DNA of 64,000 bases, from the NCBI GenBank assembly GCA_944388215.1, contig CALXHT010000002.1:62001-126000 (forward strand), read 5' to 3'. Shown piece after piece: positions 32,299-41,026 of the stretch; the first letter of the stretch is position 1; every line of letters begins with the position of its first letter. The position numbers were made by a program, and so were the translations under genes. This DNA comes from an uncultured Gemmiger sp. (GTDB lineage: Bacteria; Bacillota; Clostridia; Oscillospirales; Ruminococcaceae). The notes under the pieces were generated by a model. That model ran no database searches. It was not told the origin of the DNA and saw only the letters and a list, made by a program, of their open reading frames with translations.

Positions 32299-33212
32299 TC
32301 TACGCGGAACTGGCCGGCGGCCTGGGCAACCAGATGTTCATCTACGCCTTTGCCCGGGCGCTGGGGCTGCGGTGCGGCGAATCTGTCACCCTGCTGGACC
32401 GGCAGGACTGGCGGGACGGCGCCCCCGCCCACACGGTGTGCGCCCTGGAGGCGCTGAACATCGCCCCGGAAGTGAAGATCCTGGCCCAGCCGGGCTTTGC
32501 CAAGACCCATCTGCCCCGGCAGAACGCCGCCAAGGCGCTGATGATCAAGTATGAACAGCGCAAAGGCCTGCTGGCCCGGGACTGGAACCGATGGGAGCGC
32601 CGCTGCGCCCCGCTGCTCAATCTGCTGGGGCTGCACTTTGCCACCGACGGTTATCTGCCGGTGCACCGGGGCCCGTCCAGGGACTTTCTGGCCTGGGGGT
32701 ATTTCCAGGGAGAGGCCTATTTTGCGGACTATGCCGACACCATCCGGGCGGAGCTGCGGGCAAAAGTTGCCCCCGCCGGACCGCTGGCGGAAGAGATCCG
32801 CACCGCGGCCTTCCCGGTGGCCGTGCATCTGCGCCGGGGGGACTACTGCAAACCGGAAAACGCCATTCTCCAGGTCTGCACCCCGGCCTACTACGCCCGG
32901 GCCACCGCCGCCGCGGCGGCTGCCCATCCCGAAGCAACGCTCTTTGTCTTTTCGGATGATCCGGACTGGGCAAAGGAAAATCTCGACACCGCCGGCCTGC
33001 CCGCCGTCTGGATGCCCCGGGGCGAGGCGGTGGCGGATATGAACCTCATGGCTCTCTGCCGGGGGTTCATCCTCAGTAATTCTACCTACAGCTGGTGGGC
33101 CCAGTATCTGGCGGGTGCGGGGCGCACCGTCTGGGCCCCCGACCGCTGGTATGCCCACACCAAAGAGACGGCCCTCTACCAGCCCCACTGGCATCTCATC
33201 GAAACCCGATAA
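32295..33212 (+). CDS. Alpha-1,2-fucosyltransferase (GT11)
   Basis: 305 aa from the ATG at 32295. GT11 hallmarks are clear: GGLGNQMFIYAFARALG at the N-terminus, the GDP-fucose-binding HLRRGDY motif at about residues 178-184, FSDDPDWAKENL and SNSTYSWWAQYL near the end. It would move L-fucose from GDP-fucose to the 2-OH of a terminal galactose, making an H-antigen-like unit. Together with the GT6 gene at 35770 this points to a blood-group-like epitope. No GDP-fucose synthesis genes (gmd, fcl, fkp) are in the window, so the donor must come from elsewhere. Confidence 0.92.
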   Translation: MIYAELAGGLGNQMFIYAFARALGLRCGESVTLLDRQDWRDGAPAHTVCALEALNIAPEVKILAQPGFAKTHLPRQNAAKALMIKYEQRKGLLARDWNRWERRCAPLLNLLGLHFATDGYLPVHRGPSRDFLAWGYFQGEAYFADYADTIRAELRAKVAPAGPLAEEIRTAAFPVAVHLRRGDYCKPENAILQVCTPAYYARATAAAAAAHPEATLFVFSDDPDWAKENLDTAGLPAVWMPRGEAVADMNLMALCRGFILSNSTYSWWAQYLAGAGRTVWAPDRWYAHTKETALYQPHWHLIETR

Positions 33213-33232
33213 CCCGCGAAAGGAGGCAAACC

Positions 33233-34231
33233 GTGCCGCTCTTCTCCATCATTGTGCCGGTGTACAATGTGCAGAATTATCTCTCGGCCTGCATCAAGAG
33301 CGTGGCCGAGCAGGATGGCCCCCGGGACTGGGAGTGCATCCTGGTGGACGACGGTTCCACCGACATGGGCCCCCAGCTCTGCGACACCTTTGCCGCCGAG
33401 ATCCCCGGCGTGCGGGTCATCCACCGGGAAAACGGCGGTCTGGCCGCCGCCCGCAACACCGGGCTGGGAGCGGCCCGGGGGGAGTGGATCCTCTTTCTGG
33501 ACAGCGACGACGCCATGGCCCCGGGGCTGCTGGCGGCGCTGCGCCGGGCGCTCACGGAACACCCGGGCTACGACTGGTATGTGGGCAAGCACCTGGAATG
33601 GCAGCCCGACGGCAAGCTCACCGAGCACGCCGGGCTGCGGCTGCTGCCCGGCCCCTTTGACAGTTCGGACTACGGCGAGCGGCTGCGGGCGCTCTACACC
33701 GCGGGACACTGGTCGGTGTGGAAGTACTGCCTGCGCCGGGCCTGGCTGGCCGAGAATAATCTCCACTTCTGGCCCGACGTGCGCTGGGCCGAGGACTGGC
33801 CCTTTGATCTCTGGCTGCTGACGAAATGCCAGGGTATCTATTTTCTCGATATCGTCTTCACCCACTATCGGGTGGGGCGGCAGGGGAGCCTGCTCACCGA
33901 CGCCAAAAATCTGCCCAAGCGGTTCAAGGCGCTGGCCGCCGCCCAGCGGCATCTGGCGGCGCTGGCCGCCGCCGGCCACATCGACAGCGCCACCTACGCC
34001 GTCATGCGGGATGCCGCGGCGGATGTCTTCTGGCCCCAGGCCCGCACCGCCGCCGTGCCCGATGCCGCCATCCGCAAAAAATGCCTCAAGTATCTGCGGC
34101 AGCTGCGGCCCCTCTACGCCCATGGCACCGAGGTGAACACCCGCCGGGACTGGCGGATGTTCCGCACCATGATGCGGCTGTGCGGCCCCCGCTTCACCCT
34201 CTGGGCTGCGGCCCGCCGCAAGAAAGGATAA
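33233..34231 (+). CDS. GT2-family glycosyltransferase
   Basis: 332 aa from a GTG at 33233 that follows AAAGGAGG at ideal spacing; no ATG lies nearby. GT-A fold with LFSIIVPVYNVQNYLSACI, then ILVDDGSTDMGPQLCD, and the metal-binding DSDD at about residues 90-93 (ILFLDSDDAM). The AEDWPFDLWL block is the usual ED catalytic region. An inverting transferase of the WaaG/EpsJ type. It is the sixth enzyme of the run and lies just before the flippase. Confidence 0.9.
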   Translation: MPLFSIIVPVYNVQNYLSACIKSVAEQDGPRDWECILVDDGSTDMGPQLCDTFAAEIPGVRVIHRENGGLAAARNTGLGAARGEWILFLDSDDAMAPGLLAALRRALTEHPGYDWYVGKHLEWQPDGKLTEHAGLRLLPGPFDSSDYGERLRALYTAGHWSVWKYCLRRAWLAENNLHFWPDVRWAEDWPFDLWLLTKCQGIYFLDIVFTHYRVGRQGSLLTDAKNLPKRFKALAAAQRHLAALAAAGHIDSATYAVMRDAAADVFWPQARTAAVPDAAIRKKCLKYLRQLRPLYAHGTEVNTRRDWRMFRTMMRLCGPRFTLWAAARRKKG

Positions 34232-34237
34232 CCCGTT

Positions 34238-35770
34238 TTGCGAACCAGACGTACCCTCATCAATATGGCCTACGCGGTGGGGTCCAGCCTGCTGCTGCTT
34301 TTGCTGGGGCTGGTCACCCGGCGGCTGCTGGTCTACAACTTCGGCACCCAGATCAGCACCGCCTCCCAGGTGGTCACCCAGCTGTTCAACTTCTTCTCCA
34401 TCGCCGAGTTCGGCGTGGGCAGCGTCATCAGCTACCGCCTGTATGAACAGATCGCCGCCAAAAACGCCGACAAGATCAGCAAGTACATGTCGATGTACAA
34501 GTGGGCCTACCGCGCCGTGGGCCTGGCCATCGCCCTGCTGGCGCTGCTGGGCGCCGCCGCTCTGCCCTGGATCATGCCCGATGTGCCCCTTGTCACCGGG
34601 TACACGGTGTACGGCCTCAACGTGGTGTCCACCCTGTGCAGCTACTTCCTCGTCACCCGGCGGCTCATGTACACCTGCACCCAGCAGGGGTATCTCTGCA
34701 CCCGCATCGACTTCTGCTTCAACGTGCTGACCTCCCTGGCCAAGATCGCCGTCTCGTTGTGGTTTCCCAACTACGTGCTCTACTTCAGCGTGGCCATCGT
34801 CTGCAACGTCTGCGCCAATCTGGTCATCGCCCGCCGCTTCCGCAAGGACTTCCCCTATGTGCGGGATGTAAAAGTGAGCCTGCAGGACTTCAAGGACCTG
34901 GGCATCTTCCACGATCTGCGGTATTATCTGGTCCACCGGCTGTCCAACACCATCTACGGCTCGTCGGATACCATCGTCACCTCCCGCATGGGCGGCTCCA
35001 CCCAGACCACCCTGCTGGGCAACTACACCAATATTTCCACCAGCGCCACCGATCTTGGCAACAAGATCATGGACAGTTTTGCCGCCGCCATCGGCAACAT
35101 CGTCTACGACAAATCCGCCGCCGCCAACGACCACGACAAACAGGTCTTCTGGGGGATGGACCTCTTCAGCTACCTCTTTGCCAGCTTTGTGGCCACCGCC
35201 TACTTCTGCCTGTTCCAGTCCTTCATGGCGGCCTGGATGGGCGCCGACTGGCTGCTGCCCCTGGGCTTCGTGCTGGTCTTCTGCCTCAACGAGTATGTGG
35301 GCTGGAACCACCGCATGCTGGGTTCCTACCGGGCGGTGCTGGGCCACTTTGAGCAGGACCAGTGGTTCATGGTGGCTTCCGCCGCCGTCAACCTGCTGCT
35401 CAGCTTCGCCCTCTTCCCGCTGTTTGATATCACCGGCGCCCTCATTGCCACCGTGGTGGCCCACTGCATCATGTGGGCGGGGCGCATCGTGGTGGTCTTC
35501 CGCCGGTATATGCAGGGCAGCCTCGGGCACTATCTGCGGGCCCAGGCGCTGCATCTTATTACGCTGGCCGTCTGCATGGGCGGCACCTGGACCCTCTGTG
35601 AGGCGGTGCCCGTCGGCGGCTGGCTGGGCCTTGTGCCCCGGGCGGTCATCGTCTGCGTGGTGCCCAACCTCTTCAACCTCATCGTCTACGGCTGGGGCCG
35701 GGACGCCGTCTATCTGCGGCAGTACGGCGCCGCCCTGCTGCAAAAACTCAGACATAAAAGGAGCGCGTGA
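34238..35770 (+). CDS. Wzx-like polysaccharide flippase
   Basis: 510 aa from a TTG at 34238 with AAAGGA upstream; an ATG at 34265 would shorten it by nine residues. Twelve or more hydrophobic segments and the MVF/MOP-fold layout of lipid-linked oligosaccharide flippases (LINMAYAVGSSLLLLLLGLV at the start, NYTNISTSATDLGNKIM in the middle). It would turn the finished undecaprenyl-linked oligosaccharide across the membrane. The stop codon shares a base with the next start. Confidence 0.85.
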   Translation: MRTRRTLINMAYAVGSSLLLLLLGLVTRRLLVYNFGTQISTASQVVTQLFNFFSIAEFGVGSVISYRLYEQIAAKNADKISKYMSMYKWAYRAVGLAIALLALLGAAALPWIMPDVPLVTGYTVYGLNVVSTLCSYFLVTRRLMYTCTQQGYLCTRIDFCFNVLTSLAKIAVSLWFPNYVLYFSVAIVCNVCANLVIARRFRKDFPYVRDVKVSLQDFKDLGIFHDLRYYLVHRLSNTIYGSSDTIVTSRMGGSTQTTLLGNYTNISTSATDLGNKIMDSFAAAIGNIVYDKSAAANDHDKQVFWGMDLFSYLFASFVATAYFCLFQSFMAAWMGADWLLPLGFVLVFCLNEYVGWNHRMLGSYRAVLGHFEQDQWFMVASAAVNLLLSFALFPLFDITGALIATVVAHCIMWAGRIVVVFRRYMQGSLGHYLRAQALHLITLAVCMGGTWTLCEAVPVGGWLGLVPRAVIVCVVPNLFNLIVYGWGRDAVYLRQYGAALLQKLRHKRSA

Positions 35771-36612
35771 TGCCGAAAATCGGGATGCTCTACCTTTGCA
35801 CCGGGAAATACACCGTCTTCTGGCCGGAATTCTACCACAGCTTTGAGGCCAACTTCCTGCCCGGGTGCCAGAAGGAATATTTTGTCTTCACCGACGCCGA
35901 CCACATCGAGGGGGAGGACAATCCCCGGGTCCACCGGCTCTGCCAGGAGGCCTACGACTGGCCCTACAGCACGCTGCGGCGGTTTTCCATCTTTCTGCGG
36001 CGGGAGGAACTGCTGGCCCGGTGCGATTTCCTCTTCTTCTTCAACGCCAACCTGGCCTGCAAAAAGACCGTCACGGCGGAGGAATTTTTGCCCCGGCCCC
36101 AGATGGGGGAAAACCTGCTGCTTGTGCAGCAGCCGGGATTCTGGAACAAAAAACCCATCTTTTACACCTACGACCGCAACCCCAAAAGCACCGCCTACAT
36201 CCCCTACAACTGCGGCAAAGACTATGTGTCGGGCGGGCTCAACGGCGGCACGGCGGCGGCGTTTCTCGCCCTCTGCCATGAGCTGGCCCGCCGCACCGAG
36301 GACGACCTGGCCCGGGGTGTCATCGCCCGGTGGCACGACGAAAGCCAGCTCAACCGCTATGCGGCGGAGCGCAGCGACTACCGGCTGCTGACCCCCGCCT
36401 ACTGGTACCCCGAGGGGTGGGACCTGCCCTTTGAGGCGAAGATCGTGGTGCGGGACAAGGCCCGCTATTTCGATGTGGCCGCCGTGAAGCACCAGGCGGC
36501 GCGGCCCCGGCCCTGGCTGGTCCGCAAGGGGGAGGCCTTCCGGGAAAACTGGCTGCCCTACCTGTGGTACGCCCGGGACGCGCTGCTCCACAAGCAGCTG
36601 AAGGGAGACTGA
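35770..36612 (+). CDS. GT6-family (ABO-type) alpha-1,3-Gal/GalNAc transferase
   Basis: 280 aa from the ATG at 35770. GT6 blocks appear in the right order: YFVFTDADH, the NAN motif at residues 92-94 (FFFNANL, the bacterial replacement of the animal DVD), TYDRNPKSTAYIP, then SGGLNGGT at 154-161, and RWHDESQLNRY at about 187-197. Animal members make the blood-group A and B antigens; known bacterial members do the same on fucosylated galactose. The SGG spelling at the donor-selecting site resembles the GalNAc (A-type) enzyme rather than the B type, a weak inference. Unlike animal forms it has no membrane anchor. Confidence 0.88.
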   Translation: MPKIGMLYLCTGKYTVFWPEFYHSFEANFLPGCQKEYFVFTDADHIEGEDNPRVHRLCQEAYDWPYSTLRRFSIFLRREELLARCDFLFFFNANLACKKTVTAEEFLPRPQMGENLLLVQQPGFWNKKPIFYTYDRNPKSTAYIPYNCGKDYVSGGLNGGTAAAFLALCHELARRTEDDLARGVIARWHDESQLNRYAAERSDYRLLTPAYWYPEGWDLPFEAKIVVRDKARYFDVAAVKHQAARPRPWLVRKGEAFRENWLPYLWYARDALLHKQLKGD

Positions 36613-36614
36613 CC

Positions 36615-38321
36615 ATGTCCAAACGGATGGTGCGCGCTGGCTGGGCGGCGCTGGCGGCGGTCTGCGCTCTTATCATGGTGCGCCAGATCTTTGTGGGGCT
36701 GGAGATCGACGAGCCCTACGCCCTGGCCCTGGGCTTCCGGCTGGTGCAGGGGGACCGCCTCTTTGCCGAGATGTGGGAACCCCACCAGCTCTGTTCGCTG
36801 CCGCCGGCCCTGCTGGTGGCCGCCTATCTGGGCCTCACCGGCACCACCACCGGGCTGCTCGTCTTTGTGCGGGCGGTGCTGCTGGTCTGCAAGGCCGCCT
36901 TGAGCTGGGCCTTTTACCGGGAATTCGTCCGGGACCTGGGCAAAAGCGGCGCGGGGCTGGCGGCGCTGGTCCTCTTTCTTTACACCCCCAAGTGGTTCCT
37001 CGGCCCCGACTACATCGGCCAGCAGTTCCTCTTTACGGTGGCGGCCTTTCTCTGCTTCCACCACTATGTCACCCGGGGCTTCCGTCGCCCCTGGCTGGTG
37101 GCGGTGGGCGGCGTGTTCGCCTGCTTGAGTTTTCTTGCCTACCCCCAGAGCGCCGCGGCCTTCCCGGTGCTCTGGCTGGGGCTGTTCCTGCTGGGACGCC
37201 GGGGCGGCGAACCCCGGTTCCTTGGCATTCCCCGGGGCGCCTGGGTGCTGCTGGGGACCTGCGCTGTCTGCGGCGGGGTCTTTCTTGCCTGGGCGCTGGC
37301 GGGCATGGGCTTTGATGCAGCAGCCTTTCTCCAGCGTGTGGGGCTGATCCTCAACGACCCCCAGTACGGCTTTACCGCCGCCGAAAAGCTGGCCCAGCTG
37401 GCCCGGCAGTCGCTGTCGGTGCTGCGGGGCTGGATGTGGCCGCTGGCCGCGGCGCTGGTGGTCGGCGCCTGGCTTTTCCGCCGCAGGACCTTCGCCCGGG
37501 GGCGGGTGGCCCTGCTGCTGGGGCTGTGGGCCCTTCTGGCCACCATGCAGTGCATTCTGCGGGCCGTGCGGGACGGCAGCCTGGACGAACGGCAGTTTCT
37601 GCCGGTGCTGGTGCTGGCCGGGGCCTGGGCCTTCCGGCGCGCCTGGCGGATGGACGGCGTGCCGGCGCTCTTCTGGCTGGGCTGCCTGCCGGGACTGGCC
37701 GCCTACCTGTTTATCCTGCGCTCCACCGTGCTGGGCCTGCCCGCCACTTTTCTCTATCTGACCTGGCCGGCGTTCTGCGGGCTGCTGGTTCTGCTGCGCC
37801 GCCAGCCCCGGATGGGCCGCGCCCTGCTGGCGGGCATGCTGGTCTTTTTTGCGGTCTGCCGGGTTTGGTGCGTCCAGACCACCGGCTGGAAATCCGCCAC
37901 GGTGGCCGACACGCCGCTGGTGGCCATTGAAAACGGCCCCGCCAAGGGCATCCTGGCCGATCAGAAGGCCGCCGACATGCAGGAGTGCCTCTACGAAGCG
38001 CTGGCGCCCTACCAAGGGCAGGCGGTGCTTCAGGCCATCGGCGAACAGAACGGCCTTGGCTTCCTCATGGCGGACGGCACCCTGACGGTGGCCCAGGCGT
38101 CGGTGATCTCCGGCACCGACAGCGACCCCCGCTTTGAGGACTACTACAGGATGGTGCCCGGCCAGCTGCCCGATGTCATCCTCTACGACGACGCCGAGGT
38201 GCGGGATATGGCCCAGTTCCACGCCTGGATCGAGGAACATTTTGCCATCACCGACCGGTACACCGTCACCCACGGCACGGCCAGCCTGCAGGTGCTGGTG
38301 GTGGACGGCTGGGCAAAATAG
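36615..38321 (+). CDS. GT-C-like multi-pass membrane protein
   Basis: 568 aa from the ATG at 36615, just after the GT6 stop. About ten hydrophobic helices over residues 8-430, then a soluble tail of roughly 130 residues. The first extracytoplasmic loop holds an acidic pair (LEIDEPYALALGFRLV) in the position of the catalytic Asp-Glu of ArnT/PMT-type GT-C glycosyltransferases that use polyprenyl-phosphate sugars. The DPM-like gene next door could supply such a donor. A Wzy-type polymerase is the main alternative. No sequence-specific family is recognised. Confidence 0.55.
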   Translation: MSKRMVRAGWAALAAVCALIMVRQIFVGLEIDEPYALALGFRLVQGDRLFAEMWEPHQLCSLPPALLVAAYLGLTGTTTGLLVFVRAVLLVCKAALSWAFYREFVRDLGKSGAGLAALVLFLYTPKWFLGPDYIGQQFLFTVAAFLCFHHYVTRGFRRPWLVAVGGVFACLSFLAYPQSAAAFPVLWLGLFLLGRRGGEPRFLGIPRGAWVLLGTCAVCGGVFLAWALAGMGFDAAAFLQRVGLILNDPQYGFTAAEKLAQLARQSLSVLRGWMWPLAAALVVGAWLFRRRTFARGRVALLLGLWALLATMQCILRAVRDGSLDERQFLPVLVLAGAWAFRRAWRMDGVPALFWLGCLPGLAAYLFILRSTVLGLPATFLYLTWPAFCGLLVLLRRQPRMGRALLAGMLVFFAVCRVWCVQTTGWKSATVADTPLVAIENGPAKGILADQKAADMQECLYEALAPYQGQAVLQAIGEQNGLGFLMADGTLTVAQASVISGTDSDPRFEDYYRMVPGQLPDVILYDDAEVRDMAQFHAWIEEHFAITDRYTVTHGTASLQVLVVDGWAK

Positions 38322-38333
38322 GCCGCCGGCCCG

Positions 38334-38362
38334 TTGCGGGGCGGGGCATTTTGTGCTATGCT
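38334..38362 (+). promoter_or_regulatory. Internal promoter in the glycan locus
   Basis: TTGCGG (38334-38339), 17 bases, TATGCT (38357-38362), inside the only spacer of notable size between 27027 and 44595. Confidence 0.6.
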
Positions 38363-38393
38363 GAACTTGAATTGTCATAAAGGAGCCTGAGCC

Positions 38394-39188
38394 ATGGAAA
38401 AACTGCTCGTCTTTATTCCGGCCTACAACTGTGAAAAGCAGGTGCCGCGGGTGCTGTCCCAGCTGCTGGACGCCCGCATCGCCCCCTGGGTGGGGGAGTG
38501 CATCGTGGTGAACAACCGCTCCACCGACGGCACCGAGAATGCCGTCCAGGACTGGTGCCGCCGCCACCCCGAAGCGCCGGTGCATCTTCTGCGCAACGAC
38601 CGCAACTACGGCCTGGGGGGCAGCCACAAGGTGGCCTTCGGCTACGCCGCCGCCCACGGGTACGACCATCTGGTGGTGCTCCACGGCGACGACCAGGGCG
38701 CCATCGCGGACCTGTTGCCCATTCTGGAGGACGGTACCTATAAAAAATACGACTGCTGCCTCGGCTCCCGCTTCATGAAGGGCAGCCGCATCCAGGGCTA
38801 CAGCGCGCTGCGGGTGGTGGGCAACTACGGCTTCAACGCCCTCTTCACGCTGGTGGCACGCCACCGCATCACCGACCTGGGCAGCGGGCTGAACCTCTAC
38901 GCCGTGGCGCCCCTGAAAAACGGATACTACAAAAAATTCCCCGATACCCTCTATTTCAACGACTGCATGATCCTTGCCCTCTGCCAGCTGAAGCAGAAGG
39001 TGCTCTTTTTCCCCATCAGCTGGCGGGAGGAGGACCAGGTCAGCAACAACAAGCTCACCAGCTTCGGCATCAGCCTGCTGAAACTCTGCGGGCGGTATCT
39101 GCGCAGTCCCAGGGACTTTGTGGCCCGGGAATGGCGGGACAATGTCATTGACGATTACACCTACACCGAAATTCCGGTGCAGCAATAA
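38394..39188 (+). CDS. GT2 family, polyprenyl-phosphate sugar synthase (DPM1-like)
   Basis: 264 aa, GT-A fold without membrane helices. LLVFIPAYNCEKQVPRVL, then VVNNRSTDGTENAV, then LHGDDQGAIADLLP with the metal-binding Asp residues, and GSRFMKGSRIQGY typical of the dolichol/undecaprenyl-phosphate mannosyl- or glucosyltransferase group. It would load a sugar on the carrier lipid for a GT-C enzyme; candidates are the membrane proteins at 36615 and 41027. It has its own promoter. Confidence 0.85.
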   Translation: MEKLLVFIPAYNCEKQVPRVLSQLLDARIAPWVGECIVVNNRSTDGTENAVQDWCRRHPEAPVHLLRNDRNYGLGGSHKVAFGYAAAHGYDHLVVLHGDDQGAIADLLPILEDGTYKKYDCCLGSRFMKGSRIQGYSALRVVGNYGFNALFTLVARHRITDLGSGLNLYAVAPLKNGYYKKFPDTLYFNDCMILALCQLKQKVLFFPISWREEDQVSNNKLTSFGISLLKLCGRYLRSPRDFVAREWRDNVIDDYTYTEIPVQQ

Positions 39189-39200
39189 GGAGGTTTTCTT

Positions 39201-40235
39201 ATGAAGGTTCTGGTAACGGGTGCCGCCGGGTTTATCGGCGGTCAGCTGTGGCATGCGCTGTGGAAGCGCGGCGATGAGGTCGTGGGCATCGACAACTTCT
39301 CCTACGGCAACCTGGACAACCTGAAATTCGACGACCACGATTTCGGCCCCGAAGTGCGCCGGATGGACATCCGCGACCGGGAAGCCATTCCGGCCCTGTT
39401 TGAGACAGAAAAGTTCGATGTGGTGTACAACATTGCGGGTATCGCCCCGCTGCCCGACTGCCAGAGCGACCCCGTGCAGGCGGTGGAGGTGAACACGCTG
39501 GGTCTGGTGCACCTGCTGGAATGTGCCCGCCGTACCGGCGTGAAGCAGCTGGTGCAGGCCTCCACCAACGCCATGTATGAGAATGAGACGGAGTTCCCCA
39601 CGGTGGAGACCTCCTTCCACACCCCCACGCTGATCTACCCCAACACCAAGTACTGCGGCGAGCGGTTCTGCCAGAGCTTCGCCGATACCTACGGCATGAC
39701 GGTGACCTGCCTGCGGTTTGCCAACGTCTACGGCCCCCACATCGACTGCCTGCGCAAGCAGCCGCCTTTTGTGGGGTATATGATCCGGGAGCTCTACTAC
39801 GGCCGCACGCCGGAGTTCCACTCGGACGGCAACCAGCGCCGGGACTACATCTATGTGGAGGACCTCATCGACCTGGCCCTGCGGGTGGTGGAGCACCCGC
39901 AGAAGGGCTTTGACGCGGTGAATGTCTCCAGCAACCAGAGCTACTCGGTGCGGGAACTCTACGCCATCGCCTGCAAGGTGATGGGCAAGGACATCGAGGC
40001 CAAGTACTGCCCCTCCAGCCACTACTGGGCCAAGTACCCCGAGCTGTACGGCGGGGCCTACGGCATCAAGCCGGAGATCCTCGACCACGAGGTGAACAAG
40101 TTCAGCCTCTGCGACAACACCCACGCCAAGGAAGCCTACGGCTGGGTGCCCCAGGTGGATATCGAGACCGGCCTTGCCCGTGTGGTGGAGACCGAGTGCC
40201 GGATGCTGGCCGAGCACGACAAAGCCCAGCAGTGA
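39201..40235 (+). CDS. NAD-dependent sugar epimerase/dehydratase (SDR)
   Basis: 344 aa extended SDR. NAD motif GAAGFIGG near residue 7, IDNFSYGNLDNL, catalytic Tyr and Lys in YPNTKYCGE (about residues 148-156), and the substrate region RFANVYGPHID. It resembles UDP-glucose 4-epimerase and UDP-glucuronate decarboxylase-type enzymes. The exact reaction cannot be assigned. It starts 12 bases after the preceding gene behind AAGGAGG. Confidence 0.85.
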   Translation: MKVLVTGAAGFIGGQLWHALWKRGDEVVGIDNFSYGNLDNLKFDDHDFGPEVRRMDIRDREAIPALFETEKFDVVYNIAGIAPLPDCQSDPVQAVEVNTLGLVHLLECARRTGVKQLVQASTNAMYENETEFPTVETSFHTPTLIYPNTKYCGERFCQSFADTYGMTVTCLRFANVYGPHIDCLRKQPPFVGYMIRELYYGRTPEFHSDGNQRRDYIYVEDLIDLALRVVEHPQKGFDAVNVSSNQSYSVRELYAIACKVMGKDIEAKYCPSSHYWAKYPELYGGAYGIKPEILDHEVNKFSLCDNTHAKEAYGWVPQVDIETGLARVVETECRMLAEHDKAQQ

Positions 40236-40247
40236 AGGAGCGGCCCT

Positions 40248-41000
40248 ATGAGCAAACTGCATCTGATCCTGCCCATGGCGGGCCGGGGCAGCCGCTTTTT
40301 TGAGAACGGCTTTGTCTGCCCCAAACCCCTGATCGAAATTCACGGCAAGCCCTTTTTCTACTGGGCGGCCCGCAGCGTGGAAAAGTTCGTGGACTGCGCC
40401 GACCTGACCTTTGTGGTGTTGGAGGAGCATATCAGGGACTTTGCCATCGACGAAAAGATCCGCGCCTTCTGGCCCGATGCCCGGGTCATCGCCCTGCCGG
40501 AGGTCACGGCAGGGGCGGCCATCACGGCGCTGAAGGGGGCCGAGGGCCTGCCGGAGGGCGAGCCGCTGCTCTTCAACGACTGCGACCATCTGTTCCTCTG
40601 CAAATCCTTCTATGATTTCTGCGCCGAAGGGCAATTTGCCCAGGGCCCGGCGGGGGCGCTGCTGACTTTTGAGAGCGATTCCCCGGCCTACAGCTACCTG
40701 CAGTACGGCGCCGACGGCAACGTCTGCCACACGGTGGAAAAGCAGGTGGTCAGCCATGACGCCATCTGCGGGGCCTACTATTTCAAGGACAAAAAGACCT
40801 ACGCCGACGCCTGCGAAGCCTACCTGCACGCCTGCCAGTACAAGGAATTCTTTGTGTCAGGCATCTACAACGTGCTGGCCGACCGGGGCGCCGCCGTGAA
40901 GGGCTTTGCCACCGACCTGCATCTGCCCTTCGGCACGCCGGACGAGTACCGCGCCGCCGAAGCCCCCGAAAACGCCGCTGGGTTTGAGGCGCTTTTGTAA
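40248..41000 (+). CDS. Nucleotidyltransferase (NTP-transferase family)
   Basis: 250 aa. The N-terminal nucleotide-binding signature LPMAGRGSRFFENGFVCPKP, then LIEIHGKPFFYW, is that of sugar-phosphate or small-alcohol-phosphate nucleotidyltransferases; metal-binding Asp residues lie in LLFNDCDHLF near residue 105. It has no C-terminal beta-helix, so it is shorter than RmlA or GlmU and closer to LicC- or capsule-type enzymes. It would make an NDP- or CDP-activated precursor. A kinase-like domain at 42655 and a HAD phosphatase at 44596 share the locus and may use the same intermediate. Confidence 0.8.
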   Translation: MSKLHLILPMAGRGSRFFENGFVCPKPLIEIHGKPFFYWAARSVEKFVDCADLTFVVLEEHIRDFAIDEKIRAFWPDARVIALPEVTAGAAITALKGAEGLPEGEPLLFNDCDHLFLCKSFYDFCAEGQFAQGPAGALLTFESDSPAYSYLQYGADGNVCHTVEKQVVSHDAICGAYYFKDKKTYADACEAYLHACQYKEFFVSGIYNVLADRGAAVKGFATDLHLPFGTPDEYRAAEAPENAAGFEALL

Positions 41001-41026
41001 GCGACGGCCCGGTGAAGGAGAAAACT

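Noticed and set aside
36558-40829. 1423-codon minus-strand frame
   Set aside because: It runs opposite four real glycan genes with clear motifs and ribosome sites. The composition (Gly, Val, His, Gln) is typical of antisense frames here.
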